This document shows, in pieces, positions 23,404 to 30,338 of a stretch of 30,338 nucleotides of DNA. A program made the position numbers and the translations under genes. Below the pieces are notes generated by a model. It saw only the letters and a program-made list of their open reading frames with translations. It had not been told where the DNA came from and did not search any database. The stretch comes from an uncultured Oscillospiraceae bacterium (GTDB taxonomy: Bacteria > Bacillota > Clostridia > Oscillospirales > Oscillospiraceae): the NCBI GenBank assembly GCA_934591635.1, contig CAKTPI010000014.1:1-30338 (forward strand). The letters are read 5' to 3'. How positions within the stretch are numbered: the first letter of the stretch is position 1; the number at the start of each line of letters is the position of its first letter.

Positions 23404-24470
23404 TGGGCAGCCTCCATGGCAAGCCGCAGCAGCTCATCGATCAGTTGGGTATAGGGAATGCCGCTGGCCGCAAACAGCTTAGGGTACATAGAAATGGAGG
23501 TAAAGCCGGGAATGGTATTGATTTCGTTGAACACCACCCGGTTCCCTTCATCCGTGACGAAGAAGTCAACCCGGCTCAGGCCCTGGCAGCCAATGGCCTG
23601 ATAGACCCGCACTGCCATATCCCGCACCTGCTCCGCGACCGTTTCCTCGATGCGGGCCGGGATATAGGCAACGGAGGTATCTGTGATGTACTTGGCATCA
23701 TAGTCATAGAATTCAGCGCCGGAGTCAATCTCACCGCAGACAGAAGCCACCGGATTGGAATTGCCCATGACCGCGATTTCAATCTCCTTGCCTTTGATAA
23801 ACTCCTCCACCAGAACCTTGCTGTCATACGCAGCCGCATCGCGCAGGCCCTGCACAAGCGCCTCCCGGTTCACCGCCTTGGATACGCCCACGGAGGAGCC
23901 GGTACCGGCGGGTTTTACAAACATGGGATAGGCAAACCGTGCCTCCAGGCTTTCAATCACTGCGTCCATGTGGCAGTCCAGATCGGCGCGGTGCACCAAC
24001 TCCCAGGCCGCCTGGGGAATGCCTTCCCGATCGGCCACCAGCTTGGTCAGTGTCTTATCCATGGCGACAGCAGAGGCCGACACATGGGGCCCCACATAGG
24101 GGATACCGGCCAGCTGCAGCAGGCCCTGCATGGCGCCATCCTCACCGTTTTCGCCATGGAGCACCGGGAAGACCACATCAATGCGCTCCCGCATCACGCA
24201 GTCTCCCTCGAAAATCAGCAGGCCCTGCCCCCGCAGCGGAGAAATAGCTGCCCGACGGTTTTCGGGGCAGCTCATCCAGGTCTTGGCCGGCAGCATGGAA
24301 TAGTCCTTCCCGGCAAAGTAAATCCAGTCTCCCTCCTTGGTGATGCCCACAGGGAAAACGTTGTATTTGCTATGGTCAATGTTATTGAGCACAGACTCCG
24401 CACTGCGCAGAGACACCTCATGCTCCGGGCTGATGCCGCCAAACAAAATGCAGACACTGAGTTTTTTCAT
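23400..24470 (-). CDS. ddl: D-alanine--D-alanine ligase
   Basis: This 356-residue ATP-grasp enzyme makes D-Ala-D-Ala for peptidoglycan. Motifs are FGGISPEHEVS (10-20), the HGENGEDGAMQG loop (105-116), the ATP-binding VKPAGTGSSVGVSK (185-198), the omega-loop FYDYDAKY (254-261) and NEINTIPG (315-322). The tyrosine-containing omega loop fits a D-Ala ligase rather than a VanA-type D-lactate ligase. AAGAGG lies 9 nt before the ATG, 18 nt after murC. Confidence 0.96.
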   Translation of the reverse strand: MKKLSVCILFGGISPEHEVSLRSAESVLNNIDHSKYNVFPVGITKEGDWIYFAGKDYSMLPAKTWMSCPENRRAAISPLRGQGLLIFEGDCVMRERIDVVFPVLHGENGEDGAMQGLLQLAGIPYVGPHVSASAVAMDKTLTKLVADREGIPQAAWELVHRADLDCHMDAVIESLEARFAYPMFVKPAGTGSSVGVSKAVNREALVQGLRDAAAYDSKVLVEEFIKGKEIEIAVMGNSNPVASVCGEIDSGAEFYDYDAKYITDTSVAYIPARIEETVAEQVRDMAVRVYQAIGCQGLSRVDFFVTDEGNRVVFNEINTIPGFTSISMYPKLFAASGIPYTQLIDELLRLAMEAAQ

Positions 24471-24488
24471 AATTTGGAACCTCTTTTC

Positions 24489-25844
24489 TTAATCCTTCAG
24501 CAGCGCTTCACCGGCGCGGAAAATATCACCGGCACCAATGGTAATCACCAAATCTCCCGGCTGTACGTTCTGACGCAGAAATTCCGTAACCTCCGGCAGC
24601 GTCTCGCAGTACACCGCTCCGGGGATCTTCTCTGCCAGATCCATAGAAGAAATGCCAAAGGTATTCCGCTCCCGGGCCGCGTAAATTTCCGCCAGAACCA
24701 GGACATCAGGCTTGGAAAGCTCCCGTACAAAGTCATCAAACAGGGCCTTGGTTCTGGAATAGGTGTGTGGCTGGAAGGCAACCACCAGGCGCTTGGCGCC
24801 CATGCTGCGGGCGGTATCCAGGGTTGCCCGGAGTTCATCGGGATGGTGGGCATAGTCATCGTATACCTCCGCCCCGTTGAAGCTGCCCTTGCGCTCCATC
24901 CGGCGGCCTGCGCCATGGAAGGAGGCGATGCCTCTGGTCACGGCCTCGCCGGGGATACCCAGCATCCAGGCAGCGGCGGCAGCGGCCAAGGTATTGAGCG
25001 CATTGTGCCGGCCCAACACGCCCATGTCCACATGGCAGTAGATTGCTCCGTTCACCGCCACGTCAAAATGCCGCCAGTCCGGGGAAATATTCTCTGCACG
25101 CACCTGATTCTGCTCTCCCAGACCAAAGCTGATATGCTTGATGCCCTGCATGGCCTCCACGGTGTGGGGGTCATCGCCGTTGGACACCACGCCGAAGGTG
25201 GCCATCTCCGCAAACTTGTGGAAGGATTTCTGGATATCCGCCAGATCCTTGAAGTAATCCAGGTGATCTGCCTCCACATTCAGCACCACGGCCAACGTAG
25301 GGAAGAAATTCAGGAAGGAATCGCAGTATTCGCAGCTTTCCAGCACAATGGTATCGCCGTGGCCCACCCGGTGCCCGGCATGGAGCAGGGGCAGGTAGCC
25401 GCCGATCATCACCGTGGGGTCCATCTTTGCCTCCATAAGGATATGAGTCATCATGGAGGTGGTAGTGGTTTTGCCGTGGGTACCGGAGATGCAGATGGCG
25501 TTTTTATAGGATTTCATGATTTCGCCCCAGGCCTGGGCCCGTTCAAACACCGGAATGCCGGCACTGCGGGCAGCCGCGATCTCCGGGTTGTCGTTGTGGA
25601 CGGCGGCCGTGCGGATCACGCACTCCGCATTCCGGATGTTTTCCGCCCGGTGACCGATATCCACATGGATGCCTTTTTCAATCAGCTCATCGGTGGACAT
25701 GGAGGCACTCATATCCGAGCCGGAAACCTCCAGACCCATTCCCTTGAGCACCAGCCCCAGCGGGCGCATGGAAACACCGCCGATGCCAATCAGATGCACC
25801 CGGCGGCCGGGAACGATATATTCAGAAATGTCGTATGTCTTCAT
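24489..25844 (-). CDS. murC: UDP-N-acetylmuramate--L-alanine ligase
   Basis: This 451-residue cytoplasmic enzyme adds L-alanine to UDP-MurNAc. It has an N-terminal Rossmann loop HLIGIGGVSMRPLG (17-30), ATP loop GTHGKTTTT (121-129), NVEADHLDY, and C-terminal DDYAHHPDE and FQPHTYSRTK. The first glycine loop reads GVSM where many bacteria have GxGM; I think this is a clostridial variant. I start it at 25844 with AAGGGAG 7 nt upstream, not at 25871. First gene of murC-ddl-DUF1934. Confidence 0.96.
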   Translation of the reverse strand: MKTYDISEYIVPGRRVHLIGIGGVSMRPLGLVLKGMGLEVSGSDMSASMSTDELIEKGIHVDIGHRAENIRNAECVIRTAAVHNDNPEIAAARSAGIPVFERAQAWGEIMKSYKNAICISGTHGKTTTTSMMTHILMEAKMDPTVMIGGYLPLLHAGHRVGHGDTIVLESCEYCDSFLNFFPTLAVVLNVEADHLDYFKDLADIQKSFHKFAEMATFGVVSNGDDPHTVEAMQGIKHISFGLGEQNQVRAENISPDWRHFDVAVNGAIYCHVDMGVLGRHNALNTLAAAAAAWMLGIPGEAVTRGIASFHGAGRRMERKGSFNGAEVYDDYAHHPDELRATLDTARSMGAKRLVVAFQPHTYSRTKALFDDFVRELSKPDVLVLAEIYAARERNTFGISSMDLAEKIPGAVYCETLPEVTEFLRQNVQPGDLVITIGAGDIFRAGEALLKD

Positions 25845-25887
25845 AAAAATAACTCCCTTGCAAGAGTACATATCCGTACAATTTTGA

Positions 25888-25916
25888 ATTATACATCATG
25901 AACCGGGCAGAAACAA
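25888..25916 (-). promoter_or_regulatory. Promoter of murC
   Basis: On the minus strand TTGTTT (25916-25911), 17 bp and TATAAT (25893-25888). Confidence 0.72.
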
Positions 25917-25957
25917 CCACAAAATGTAACCGGTTCAGAAAAAGTCGTCATTTACCT

Positions 25958-25993
25958 AAAAAGGGTGGCTATCCCTCAGCGGGGACAGCCACC
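25958..25993 (-). terminator. Terminator downstream of the repeat-protein gene
   Basis: GGTGGCT..AGCCACC with an inner ATCCC/GGGGA pair (arms 25963-25975 and 25981-25993) is followed on the minus strand by five T. It lies 245 nt after the stop at 26238. Confidence 0.8.
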
Positions 25994-26060
25994 TGTGTTA
26001 TACGAATCCACGATTGAAAAATCCGTGACTTAGAAGTATACCATGACCGACACGACACCC

Positions 26061-26147
26061 CCTCAGTCAGCCCGTTCGGGCTGACAGCTCCCCTTCCAGG
26101 GGCGCCAAGGGCACTTCGTGCCAACGGGTCGACATACTCGTCGACCC
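26061..26147. repeat. Cluster of short palindromes, dispersed-repeat type
   Basis: Four hairpins follow each other: TCAGCCC-GTTC-GGGCTGA (26067-26084), CCCCTTCCAGGGG (about 26090-26102), GGCAC-TTC-GTGCC (26110-26122) and GGGTCGAC-ATACTC-GTCGACCC (26126-26147). The CCCTCAGTC...GACAGCTCCCCT...GGGG.GCCAAGG frame resembles a non-coding palindromic element I recall as common in gut clostridia. It encodes no protein. Confidence 0.6.
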
Positions 26148-26154
26148 CTACAGT

Positions 26155-26237
26155 GGGCGTGCTCCATTCAACTGGGTGCTTGCTGAAATCCGGGGGTGCG
26201 GGCGGATGCTATCCGCCCCTACGGTTGGCGTTTCCGA
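26155..26237. repeat. Duplicated 3'-flanking segment, copy 1
   Basis: It matches 28552-28634 nearly base for base at a constant offset of 2397. It includes the hairpin GGGCGGAT-GCT-ATCCGCCC (26200-26218) followed by CTACG. The copy shows that the gene duplication carried its 3' flank. Confidence 0.85.
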
Positions 26238-28430
26238 TTATTTCAGCAGAGCTGCAATATCGTTTCCGTCCAAATTGAAGGTTACTTCGGTATCCTTATG
26301 GGCCAGGTTGTAGCTTGTGCCGGATAGCAAATCCGCAATGTGGAAGGTGGATTCCGCTTCCGTGGTCTTAAAGATGACGGTGGTAATGCCGCTGGCTTGC
26401 AGCACACGCAGCCCCGCAATGGTGCCGGACAGGGTGGCAACGCTCTGGTTTACCGTAATCGTCAGCACATTGCCGTTTCTGCTCTCGGTATAGGGGACGT
26501 GCCAACCCCGCTCGTCGGTTACCTGGAACAGCGGCCAGCGGGTTCCCTCGGCCTTGCGGGTGTGGGTTTCGTTGCATCCGGCGTGGTTGCAATGGGCGGT
26601 TTCCGTGCCGTCTTTGGTATAGGTGGCATCGTTATTGTAAACATAATCCGTGAAGTCGTGTCCCAGTTTGCTTCCGGTATCGGGAACGGTATTCGTTGCA
26701 GTACAACCGCCCTGTCCGTAGCGCACGCACTTGGCAGTCTTGGTACCATCCTGCTCACAGGTGGCATCCCCGTTGGAGACGTAATCCTTGGCCTCGAAAT
26801 CATGGCCCAGTTTGGAACCTACATCGGTAACGGTATCGGTTGCAGTACAGCCGCCCTTGCCATAGCGGACACACTTGGCCGTCTTCGTGCCGTCCTGCTC
26901 ACAGGTGGCATCCCCGTTGGAGACGTAATCCTTGGCCTCGAAATCATGGCCCAGTTTGGAACCTACATCGGTAACGGTATCGGTTGCTGAGCAACCACCT
27001 TGACCGTAACGGACACACTTGGCCGTCTTCGTGCCGTCCTGCTCACAGGTGGCATTTCCATCGGAAATGTAATCCTCGGACTTGAAATCGTGGTTCAGCT
27101 TGCTTCCGGTATCCGTAACGGTATCCGTTGCGGTGCAGCCGCCCTTGCCATAGCGGACGCACTTGGCGGTCTTGGTGCCATCCTGTTCACAGGTGGCGTT
27201 GTTGTCGGAAACATACTCCTGCCCTGCAAAGCTGTGGTTCAGGGCGGGGATATCCTCGGTTTTTGTATGGGAGGAGCTGGTGCAGGTGTAAGTCCTGACC
27301 CCCTTTCCCGTGCAGGTGGCGGGCGTCGTCACCGTGCCGCTGTCCCATACAAAGTCTCCGGTGGGGTTGGTGACCGTTTTGTTGGGAGTTCCCGACATGG
27401 AACTGCGGGGCGCGTAATATTCGATTTTTCCGCTGGGGTTCAGCGCGCAAATATCCGGCTCGACCTCTTTGCCGTTCACCGGACCGTTTTGGTCACGTAC
27501 GCCGCCATTGCCGATAGGGGCTCCCTGTCCGTCGCTGTCTGCCTTGCCGCCCCGCACCTTCAGCTTCGCATCGCCGGAAACCGTGACGTCTCCGCTGCCG
27601 CGTGCATCAAGGCCGCCGCCAATGCCTGCGCCGCACCTGCCTCCGGCGGCACTGACCTCGCCGCCGGAGATCGTGATGTCATTTCCATCCCGATGCATTC
27701 CGCCGCCGATGCCCGCAGCGAACATGCCGCCGGTGGCAGTGACCTTGCCGCCAGAGATGGTGATGTTATTGCCATTGCCCCTACCTCCGCCGCCGATACC
27801 GGCACCGTAGTTGCCGCTATTTGCGGTGACTTCGCCGCCGGTGACAGTGATGTCGCTGCCGTTACCGTAAGCACCGCCACCGATGCCAGCACCATAATTC
27901 CCGCCCTGCGCCGTGACCTTGCCGCCGGTGATGGTGATGTCGCTGCCAGCGCCGCTGCTTCCTCCGCCGATGCCTGCGCCGTCCTGACCGCCCTTGGCGT
28001 TCAGGGAGCCGTCTTTATCCTTGTCCTGAATGGTCAGATTACCGTCGTTGTTCTTTTCCAGGCCGGCATGAGAGTGACCGCTCTTAAGCGCGTTGCTTCC
28101 GTTCAGCTCGATGTTCACATTGCCCTCGCCGGTGGTGGAAACGGCGGCCTTGCCCTTATCGCGCACGTCGATGTTCACACCGGAGAGGGTGACGTTTGCG
28201 GTCTGACCGCTATCCGCGTTGATGGTGACGTTGTTTTCCTTAGAGGTTCCCGTAATGACGGGCGCGCTGTCCGGTACAGCGGCTCCGCCTCCCTGCCTGA
28301 CCGTCTGCCCGCCGCTCTCGGCGTTTACGGTGATGCTGCCCTGGGACAAATCATAGGTTTCCGCCAGTGCGCTCAGGGGCAGGGATGCTGCCAGGAGCAG
28401 GGACAGGGTGATGGATAGGAATTTTTTCAT
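26238..28430 (-). CDS. Secreted repeat protein A (glycine-rich and three-cysteine repeats)
   Basis: This 730-residue protein has a signal peptide (1-23, cut near ALA-E). Residues 60-150 form a beta-rich region (NVTLSGVNIDVRDKG, NVNIELNGSNALKSG). About five 29-residue repeats follow (151-295), each with GAGIGGG, then DITI(S/T)GG; these look like rungs of a beta-helix. From about 395 to 595 there are four 48-residue repeats with three cysteines each (C..DGTKTAKC..GGC). A C-terminal domain of about 100 residues is shared with the neighbour. No LPxTG or membrane anchor is seen, so attachment is unknown. AAGGAGAG precedes the ATG. I infer a surface or secreted binding protein. Confidence 0.85.
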   Translation of the reverse strand: MKKFLSITLSLLLAASLPLSALAETYDLSQGSITVNAESGGQTVRQGGGAAVPDSAPVITGTSKENNVTINADSGQTANVTLSGVNIDVRDKGKAAVSTTGEGNVNIELNGSNALKSGHSHAGLEKNNDGNLTIQDKDKDGSLNAKGGQDGAGIGGGSSGAGSDITITGGKVTAQGGNYGAGIGGGAYGNGSDITVTGGEVTANSGNYGAGIGGGGRGNGNNITISGGKVTATGGMFAAGIGGGMHRDGNDITISGGEVSAAGGRCGAGIGGGLDARGSGDVTVSGDAKLKVRGGKADSDGQGAPIGNGGVRDQNGPVNGKEVEPDICALNPSGKIEYYAPRSSMSGTPNKTVTNPTGDFVWDSGTVTTPATCTGKGVRTYTCTSSSHTKTEDIPALNHSFAGQEYVSDNNATCEQDGTKTAKCVRYGKGGCTATDTVTDTGSKLNHDFKSEDYISDGNATCEQDGTKTAKCVRYGQGGCSATDTVTDVGSKLGHDFEAKDYVSNGDATCEQDGTKTAKCVRYGKGGCTATDTVTDVGSKLGHDFEAKDYVSNGDATCEQDGTKTAKCVRYGQGGCTATNTVPDTGSKLGHDFTDYVYNNDATYTKDGTETAHCNHAGCNETHTRKAEGTRWPLFQVTDERGWHVPYTESRNGNVLTITVNQSVATLSGTIAGLRVLQASGITTVIFKTTEAESTFHIADLLSGTSYNLAHKDTEVTFNLDGNDIAALLK
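26650..27240 (-). repeat. In-frame 144-bp tandem array within protein A
   Basis: The same word (gtggcat/gtggcgt) recurs at 26761, 26905, 27049 and 27193, exactly 144 bp apart. The two copies anchored at 26761 and 26905 are nearly identical, suggesting recent unequal crossing-over or conversion. Confidence 0.9.
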
Positions 28431-28477
28431 AACGTATCTCTCCTTTTTGTGGGATGGTTACGGGTATCGTCTTGTAG

Positions 28478-28496
28478 GGGCGGATAGAATCCGCCC
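28478..28496. repeat. Palindrome GGGCGGAT-AGA-ATCCGCCC
   Basis: The same 8-bp arms as the hairpins at 26200 and 28597 but in the opposite orientation (GTAGG side first). A third member of the local palindrome family, between the two repeat-protein genes. Confidence 0.7.
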
Positions 28497-28551
28497 GAAA
28501 CGTAAGGATTTTCGCCAGTACCCGGATGAATGGGACACCCCCCACTGTAGG

Positions 28552-28634
28552 GGGCGTGCTCCATTCAACTGAGTGCTTGCTGAAAGCCGGGGGTGCGGGC
28601 GGATGCTATCCGCCCCTACGGTTGGCGTTTCCGA
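28552..28634. repeat. Duplicated 3'-flanking segment, copy 2
   Basis: Counterpart of 26155-26237, with the hairpin at 28597-28615. It lies downstream of gene B and upstream of gene A. No strong terminator or promoter was found in the 204-bp gap, so A may be partly transcribed from B. Confidence 0.85.
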
Positions 28635-30338
28635 TTATTTCAGCAGCGCTGCAATATCATTTCCGTCCAGGGTGAAAGCGACTGCGGTGTTCTCGTGGGT
28701 CAGGTTATAGCGTGTGCCGGATAGCAAATCCGCAATATGGAAGGTGGATTCCGCTTCCGTGGTCTTAAAGATGACGGTGGTAATGCCGCTGGCTTGCAGC
28801 ACGCTCAGCCCCGCAACGGTGCCGGACAGGGTAGCAACGCTCTGGTTTACCGTAATCGTCAGCACACTGCCGTTTCTGCTCTCGGTATAGGGGACGCGCC
28901 AACCCCGCTCGTCAGTCACCTGGAACAGCGCCCAGCGGGTTCCCTCGGCCTTGCGGGTGTGGGTTTCGTTGCATCCGGCGTGGTTGCAATGAGCGGTTTC
29001 CGTGCCGTCTTCGGTATAGGACGCATTGTCATTGTAAATGTAATCCGTGAAGTCATGTCCCAGCTTGCTTCCGGTATCGGGAACGGTGTCGGTTGCGGTG
29101 CAGCCGCCCTGTCCGTAGCGGACGCATTTTGCGGTCTTGGTGCCATCCTGCTCACAGGTGGCATCCCCGTTGGAGACGTAATCCTTGGCCTCGAAATCAT
29201 GGTTCAGTTTCGATCCAACATCCGTAATGGTATCCGTTGCGGTACAGCCGCCCTGTCCGTAGCGGACGCATTTCGCCGTCTTCGTGCCGTCCTGTTCACA
29301 GGTGGCATTTCCATTGGATTCATACGTTCCCCAGGTGTGCCCCAGAGCGGGCGCATTCTCGTCAATCTTTACATCGGTTGCGCCGCAGCCATTGCCACAG
29401 CTGGCAGTCTTGTGTCCGGCCTCAAAGCAGGTGGCATCATTATTGGAAACATAGTTCCTAAAGCTGTGCTTGTCGGGGTTGCGGCTGCCCGTATCGGTGA
29501 CGGTTACGGAATAGGTACAGCCGGGGTTGGTGCAATGGGCTTTCTTTGTGCCGTCTGCCATGCAAGTGGCATCGTTATTGGAGATATATTCCCCCATCTT
29601 ATGCCCCAGGGCGGTGTTCAGCAGCTCTGTGGTGATTTCCATGCCGCAGCTGCACAGGTAGGTAACCGTGGCGTTATTGAGGCAGGTCGCCGCAGTGCTG
29701 GATTTCAGGGTCACGCCCGTGTGGGTATGGGCACCGCTGCCGTCATTGTGCAGCAGCTTTTCGGGGGCCGAAGTTTCCATATTCGCATTGGAATCGTAGT
29801 AGGCAATGAAACCATTGGTCAGGTTATCGGTATTGGGGGTGATTTCACCGTTTCCTGAATCACCGCCGCCAATGCCTGTGCCTTTTATGCCACTGGTGGT
29901 TATCACTTCTGCATTGCCGCTGATTGTAATATTGCTGCCGTTCCCATAGAGTCCGCCGCCAATGCCTGCGCTGTAGGCGCCGCCCTTGGCTGCCACTTCT
30001 GCATTGTCGCTGATTGTAATATCGCTGCCCGACCCCCTAAATCCGCCGCCAATGCCTGCGCCGTAGTCGCCGGCCTCGTCGCCGCCCTTGGCTGTCACTT
30101 CTGCACTGCCGCTGATTTTAATATTGCTGCCCGACCCTTGATGTCCGCCGCCAATGCCTGCGCCGTAGGCTCCGCCCTTGGCTGTCACTTCTGCACTGCC
30201 GCTGATTGTAATATTGTCACCTTTTCCGTAGTCTCCGCCGCCAATGCCTGCGCCGTGGAAGCCGCCCTTGGCTGTCACTTCTGCACTGCCGCTGATTGTA
30301 ATATTGTCACCTTTTCCGTAGTTTCCGCCGCCAATGCC
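28635..30338 (-). CDS. Secreted repeat protein B (paralogue of A), 5' end outside the window
   Basis: The frame is open through the right edge, giving 567 residues without a start or signal peptide; the first in-frame ATG (30278) lies inside a repeat and is not the start. The visible N-terminal part has 30-residue repeats (GAGIGGG..GS.ITISGSAEVTAKGG), then a segment unlike A, then about five cysteine repeats with variable spacing, of which the last two (29158, 29302 anchors) match A. The C-terminal 100 residues are nearly the same as in A, ending DGNDIAALLK. It should also be exported; its function is unknown. Confidence 0.85.
   Translation of the reverse strand, partial: GIGGGNYGKGDNITISGSAEVTAKGGFHGAGIGGGDYGKGDNITISGSAEVTAKGGAYGAGIGGGHQGSGSNIKISGSAEVTAKGGDEAGDYGAGIGGGFRGSGSDITISDNAEVAAKGGAYSAGIGGGLYGNGSNITISGNAEVITTSGIKGTGIGGGDSGNGEITPNTDNLTNGFIAYYDSNANMETSAPEKLLHNDGSGAHTHTGVTLKSSTAATCLNNATVTYLCSCGMEITTELLNTALGHKMGEYISNNDATCMADGTKKAHCTNPGCTYSVTVTDTGSRNPDKHSFRNYVSNNDATCFEAGHKTASCGNGCGATDVKIDENAPALGHTWGTYESNGNATCEQDGTKTAKCVRYGQGGCTATDTITDVGSKLNHDFEAKDYVSNGDATCEQDGTKTAKCVRYGQGGCTATDTVPDTGSKLGHDFTDYIYNDNASYTEDGTETAHCNHAGCNETHTRKAEGTRWALFQVTDERGWRVPYTESRNGSVLTITVNQSVATLSGTVAGLSVLQASGITTVIFKTTEAESTFHIADLLSGTRYNLTHENTAVAFTLDGNDIAALLK
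29855..30338 (-). repeat. 90-bp in-frame tandem repeats of protein B
   Basis: The word ccgccgcc(aatgcc) recurs at 29863, 29953, 30043, 30145, 30235 and 30325: steps of 90, 90, 102, 90 and 90 bp. The 102-bp unit holds a 4-codon insertion (DEAGDY region). The array continues beyond the window. Confidence 0.92.

Noticed and set aside
25746..25796. Variant glycine loop GIGGVSM in MurC as a sign of altered function
   Set aside because: The ATP loop and C-terminal motifs are intact, and to my knowledge this form is found in clostridial MurC; an ordinary lineage variant is most likely.
23361..25901. 846-codon open frame on the plus strand
   Set aside because: It lies antisense to DUF1934, ddl and murC, which have clear motifs, start sites and spacing; the plus-strand product has no recognisable domain.
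27000..28418. 472-codon plus-strand frame rich in Ala/Gly/Val
   Set aside because: Mirror of the repeat codons of protein A; A has a signal peptide, Shine-Dalgarno sequence and ordered domains.
29855..30338. Regular repeats that might be a CRISPR array
   Set aside because: The period is 90 bp with no unique spacers, it stays in frame, and it encodes the GAGIGGG protein repeat.

Overview
The window looks like chromosome from a gut-type Clostridia, most like the Oscillospiraceae/Ruminococcaceae. The grounds are moderate GC, AGGAGG-type ribosome binding sites, TTGACA/TATAAT promoters, a DacF-type protein, a GerMN lipoprotein, an ECF-transporter S component and large secreted repeat proteins. 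This placement is inferred from gene content; no database was consulted.

Positions 1-1122 hold the worn edge of an integrated element: a frameshifted Rhs/YD-repeat remnant on the minus strand, the C-terminal end of a tyrosine recombinase, an AT-rich stretch with repeated TAACGCCAAA words, and a tRNA-Thr(CGT) with a consensus promoter. Positions 1177-8337 are mostly housekeeping: family-4 uracil-DNA glycosylase behind a D-Ala-D-Ala carboxypeptidase homologue that has lost its active-site motifs; a divergent operon of response regulator, histidine kinase, GerMN lipoprotein and exonuclease III; nagB; and an ECF S component.

Positions 8400-11758 (minus) form a tightly overlapping operon: sigma-70-family factor, unrecognised membrane protein, ABC ATPase and ABC-2-like permease. 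Positions 11907-15130 hold an XRE regulator followed by a rare-looking GNAT + ProX-type (YbaK-fold) fusion, divergent from a BrnQ branched-chain amino-acid transporter; two 11-bp inverted words lie in the divergent region. A MATE exporter follows.

Positions 16657-21978 (minus) are an arginine operon in the order argG, argH, amino-acid binding lipoprotein, ABC permease, argF. It is headed by a consensus promoter with an ARG-box-like palindrome just downstream. No ATPase for the transporter is present. Next come ogt and the envelope cluster murC-ddl-DUF1934.

Positions 25958-30338 hold two paralogous secreted proteins (one cut by the window edge) built from glycine-rich GAGIGGG repeats, three-cysteine 48-residue repeats and a shared C-terminal domain. 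They are surrounded by short palindromic repeats. The duplication includes the 3' untranslated region.

Best candidates for something undescribed are the GNAT-ProX fusion with its XRE partner, the catalytically degenerate DacF-like protein, the sigma-factor/ABC operon, and the duplicated repeat proteins.
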